Below are positions 63,412 to 64,000 of a stretch of 64,000 nt of DNA, piece by piece. The position numbers and the translations under genes were made by a program. The DNA comes from Chitinophagaceae bacterium T5-Br10_B2g13 (GTDB lineage Bacteria; Bacteroidota; Rhodothermia; Balneolales; Balneolaceae), in contig LKNA01000001.1 in the NCBI GenBank assembly GCA_001564065.1, positions 1-64,000 on the forward strand. The letters are read 5' to 3'. The notes beneath the pieces are model-generated. The model had not been told where the DNA came from. It did no database searches and saw nothing but the letters and a program-made list of their open reading frames with translations. The stretch's first letter is position 1. Each line of letters opens with the position of its first letter.

Positions 63412-63858
63412 TTATATATCTCGCCGTGTAGAGTAATTAATTCGTAGTGTACCCGCATGACGAAGTTCCTGCTGAACGTCGGTTATTATACCAAATTCAG
63501 AATCTTCATCCACCCTGAGAGAGACAATCAATCTGGGTTCTTCCATCAGTTTATCATACATGATATTTCTGATAGCGCCCATATCGTCGATCAAAGCATC
63601 ATCAATCTGAACTCTTGTTTCACCTAATCGATTTCCTGATAAACGCTCGGGACCGATGTAGATGTAACTTACCAGACGTTTCTGCTCAATTTTCTCAATG
63701 TTTTCTGCTGCAGTGTAATTGATTTGTACCTGCAGTTCAACTTCTCTCAATACAGTAGTAACCATAAAGAAGATGAGAAGCATAAATACAACATCGGGCA
63801 TTGCAGAAGTAGGTACACCCTGCTTCGTACTAGCTTGTTTCTTTTTAAACTTTGACAT
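63412..63858 (-). CDS. ExbD/TolR-family biopolymer transport protein
   Basis: A 148-aa protein with one N-terminal helix, VVFMLLIFFMVTTVLREVEL; the preceding TSAMPDVVFMLL holds the conserved Asp of the proton channel. The C-terminal part is the periplasmic domain. ExbD works with ExbB and TonB to energise outer-membrane transport. A second exbD gene lies directly upstream (5-bp gap), so this is a dual-ExbD operon as is common in this group. Confidence 0.9.
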   Translation of the reverse strand: MSKFKKKQASTKQGVPTSAMPDVVFMLLIFFMVTTVLREVELQVQINYTAAENIEKIEQKRLVSYIYIGPERLSGNRLGETRVQIDDALIDDMGAIRNIMYDKLMEEPRLIVSLRVDEDSEFGIITDVQQELRHAGTLRINYSTRRDI

Positions 63859-63863
63859 GTGTA

Positions 63864-64000
63864 TTACCCCTCATCCGGTTCTGCAATTGAGATTTTCTTA
63901 GGATACATCTCCTGTATCTCCTCTCTGCGTTCGCTGTTTTGCTCAAGTGAACTAAACGGCACACCAAACCTGTCCATAGATGCCTGATGGCGGAGTTCGG
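63864..64000 (-). CDS. Second ExbD-family protein, C-terminal end only
   Basis: The window edge cuts this gene; only the last 44 codons are visible (MDRFGVPFSSLEQNSERREE and the tail YPKKISIAEPDEG). The ending IAEP resembles Bacteroidota ExbD C-termini. It ends five bases before the exbD gene at 63,412, on the same strand, so the two belong to one TonB-energising operon. Confidence 0.65.
   Translation of the reverse strand, partial: ELRHQASMDRFGVPFSSLEQNSERREEIQEMYPKKISIAEPDEG

Overview
The window looks like chromosomal DNA of a moderate-GC, Gram-negative member of the FCB group, most likely Balneolota or a close relative of Bacteroidota/Rhodothermota. This is an inference from gene content: an actinobacterial-style fused 2-oxoglutarate dehydrogenase E1/E2 (Kgd type), a short RpoD/SigA lacking region 1.1, ExbD pairs, FadL-type and other outer-membrane barrels, many lipoproteins, FolE2 and a DUF6567-type lipoprotein. 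No rRNA, tRNA, CRISPR array or prophage was seen.

Region 1 (1-21,990) reads as a stress/envelope island. It holds a Na+/Ca2+ antiporter (cut by the window edge), a tandem universal stress protein, a CheB-like protein with a degenerate receiver and a Ser-to-Cys change at its active site, a 2900-residue cyclic beta-1,2-glucan synthase, a DUF2267 protein, a predicted outer-membrane barrel, a Met/Gln-rich exported protein, a GlsB/YeaQ-type membrane protein, a dodecin without the usual tryptophan, an orphan 83-aa protein, Hsp20, a PAS histidine kinase with its NarL-type regulator, a HemG-like flavodoxin, an SDR and a DinB-fold protein. Two intergenic stretches (about 14.46-14.81 kb and 16.47-16.62 kb) look like structured non-coding RNAs ending at strong hairpin terminators.

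Region 2 (21,990-28,090) is a decay zone. It has CCCCTAAT(N)AGGGG palindromic repeats, a broken DUF6544-like gene, another remnant with an in-frame stop, a C-terminal piece of a flavoprotein, a SAM methyltransferase, a GNAT acetyltransferase, a relic of an IS200/RAYT-like transposase next to three perfect hairpins, and a TPR-LuxR regulator cut by one in-frame TAG. From about 22.9 kb the coding pieces look more GC-rich than their surroundings.

Region 3 (28,090-49,670) is general metabolism and envelope: a ferric-reductase-like flavocytochrome, lipoproteins, a class C beta-lactamase-like hydrolase, an unrecognised 618-aa membrane protein, LplA, an S33 peptidase, DoxX, an exported amidase, a class A penicillin-binding protein, a CIA30 protein, a FadL-like porin, a Ser/Arg/Asn-repeat lipoprotein, a propeller-type sensor kinase with its regulator, and the primary sigma factor.

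Region 4 (49,670-64,000) is housekeeping: DeoB, a GAF protein with a degenerate GGDEF-like end, PepF, the Kgd-type 2-oxoglutarate dehydrogenase, FolE2 with a PTPS/QueD enzyme, FtsH, ThiL, and two ExbD proteins (the second cut by the window edge).

The items I would follow up first are the structured RNA at 14.46-14.81 kb, the Cys-active-site CheB-like protein, the unrecognised 618-aa membrane protein and the RAYT relic with its repeat family.
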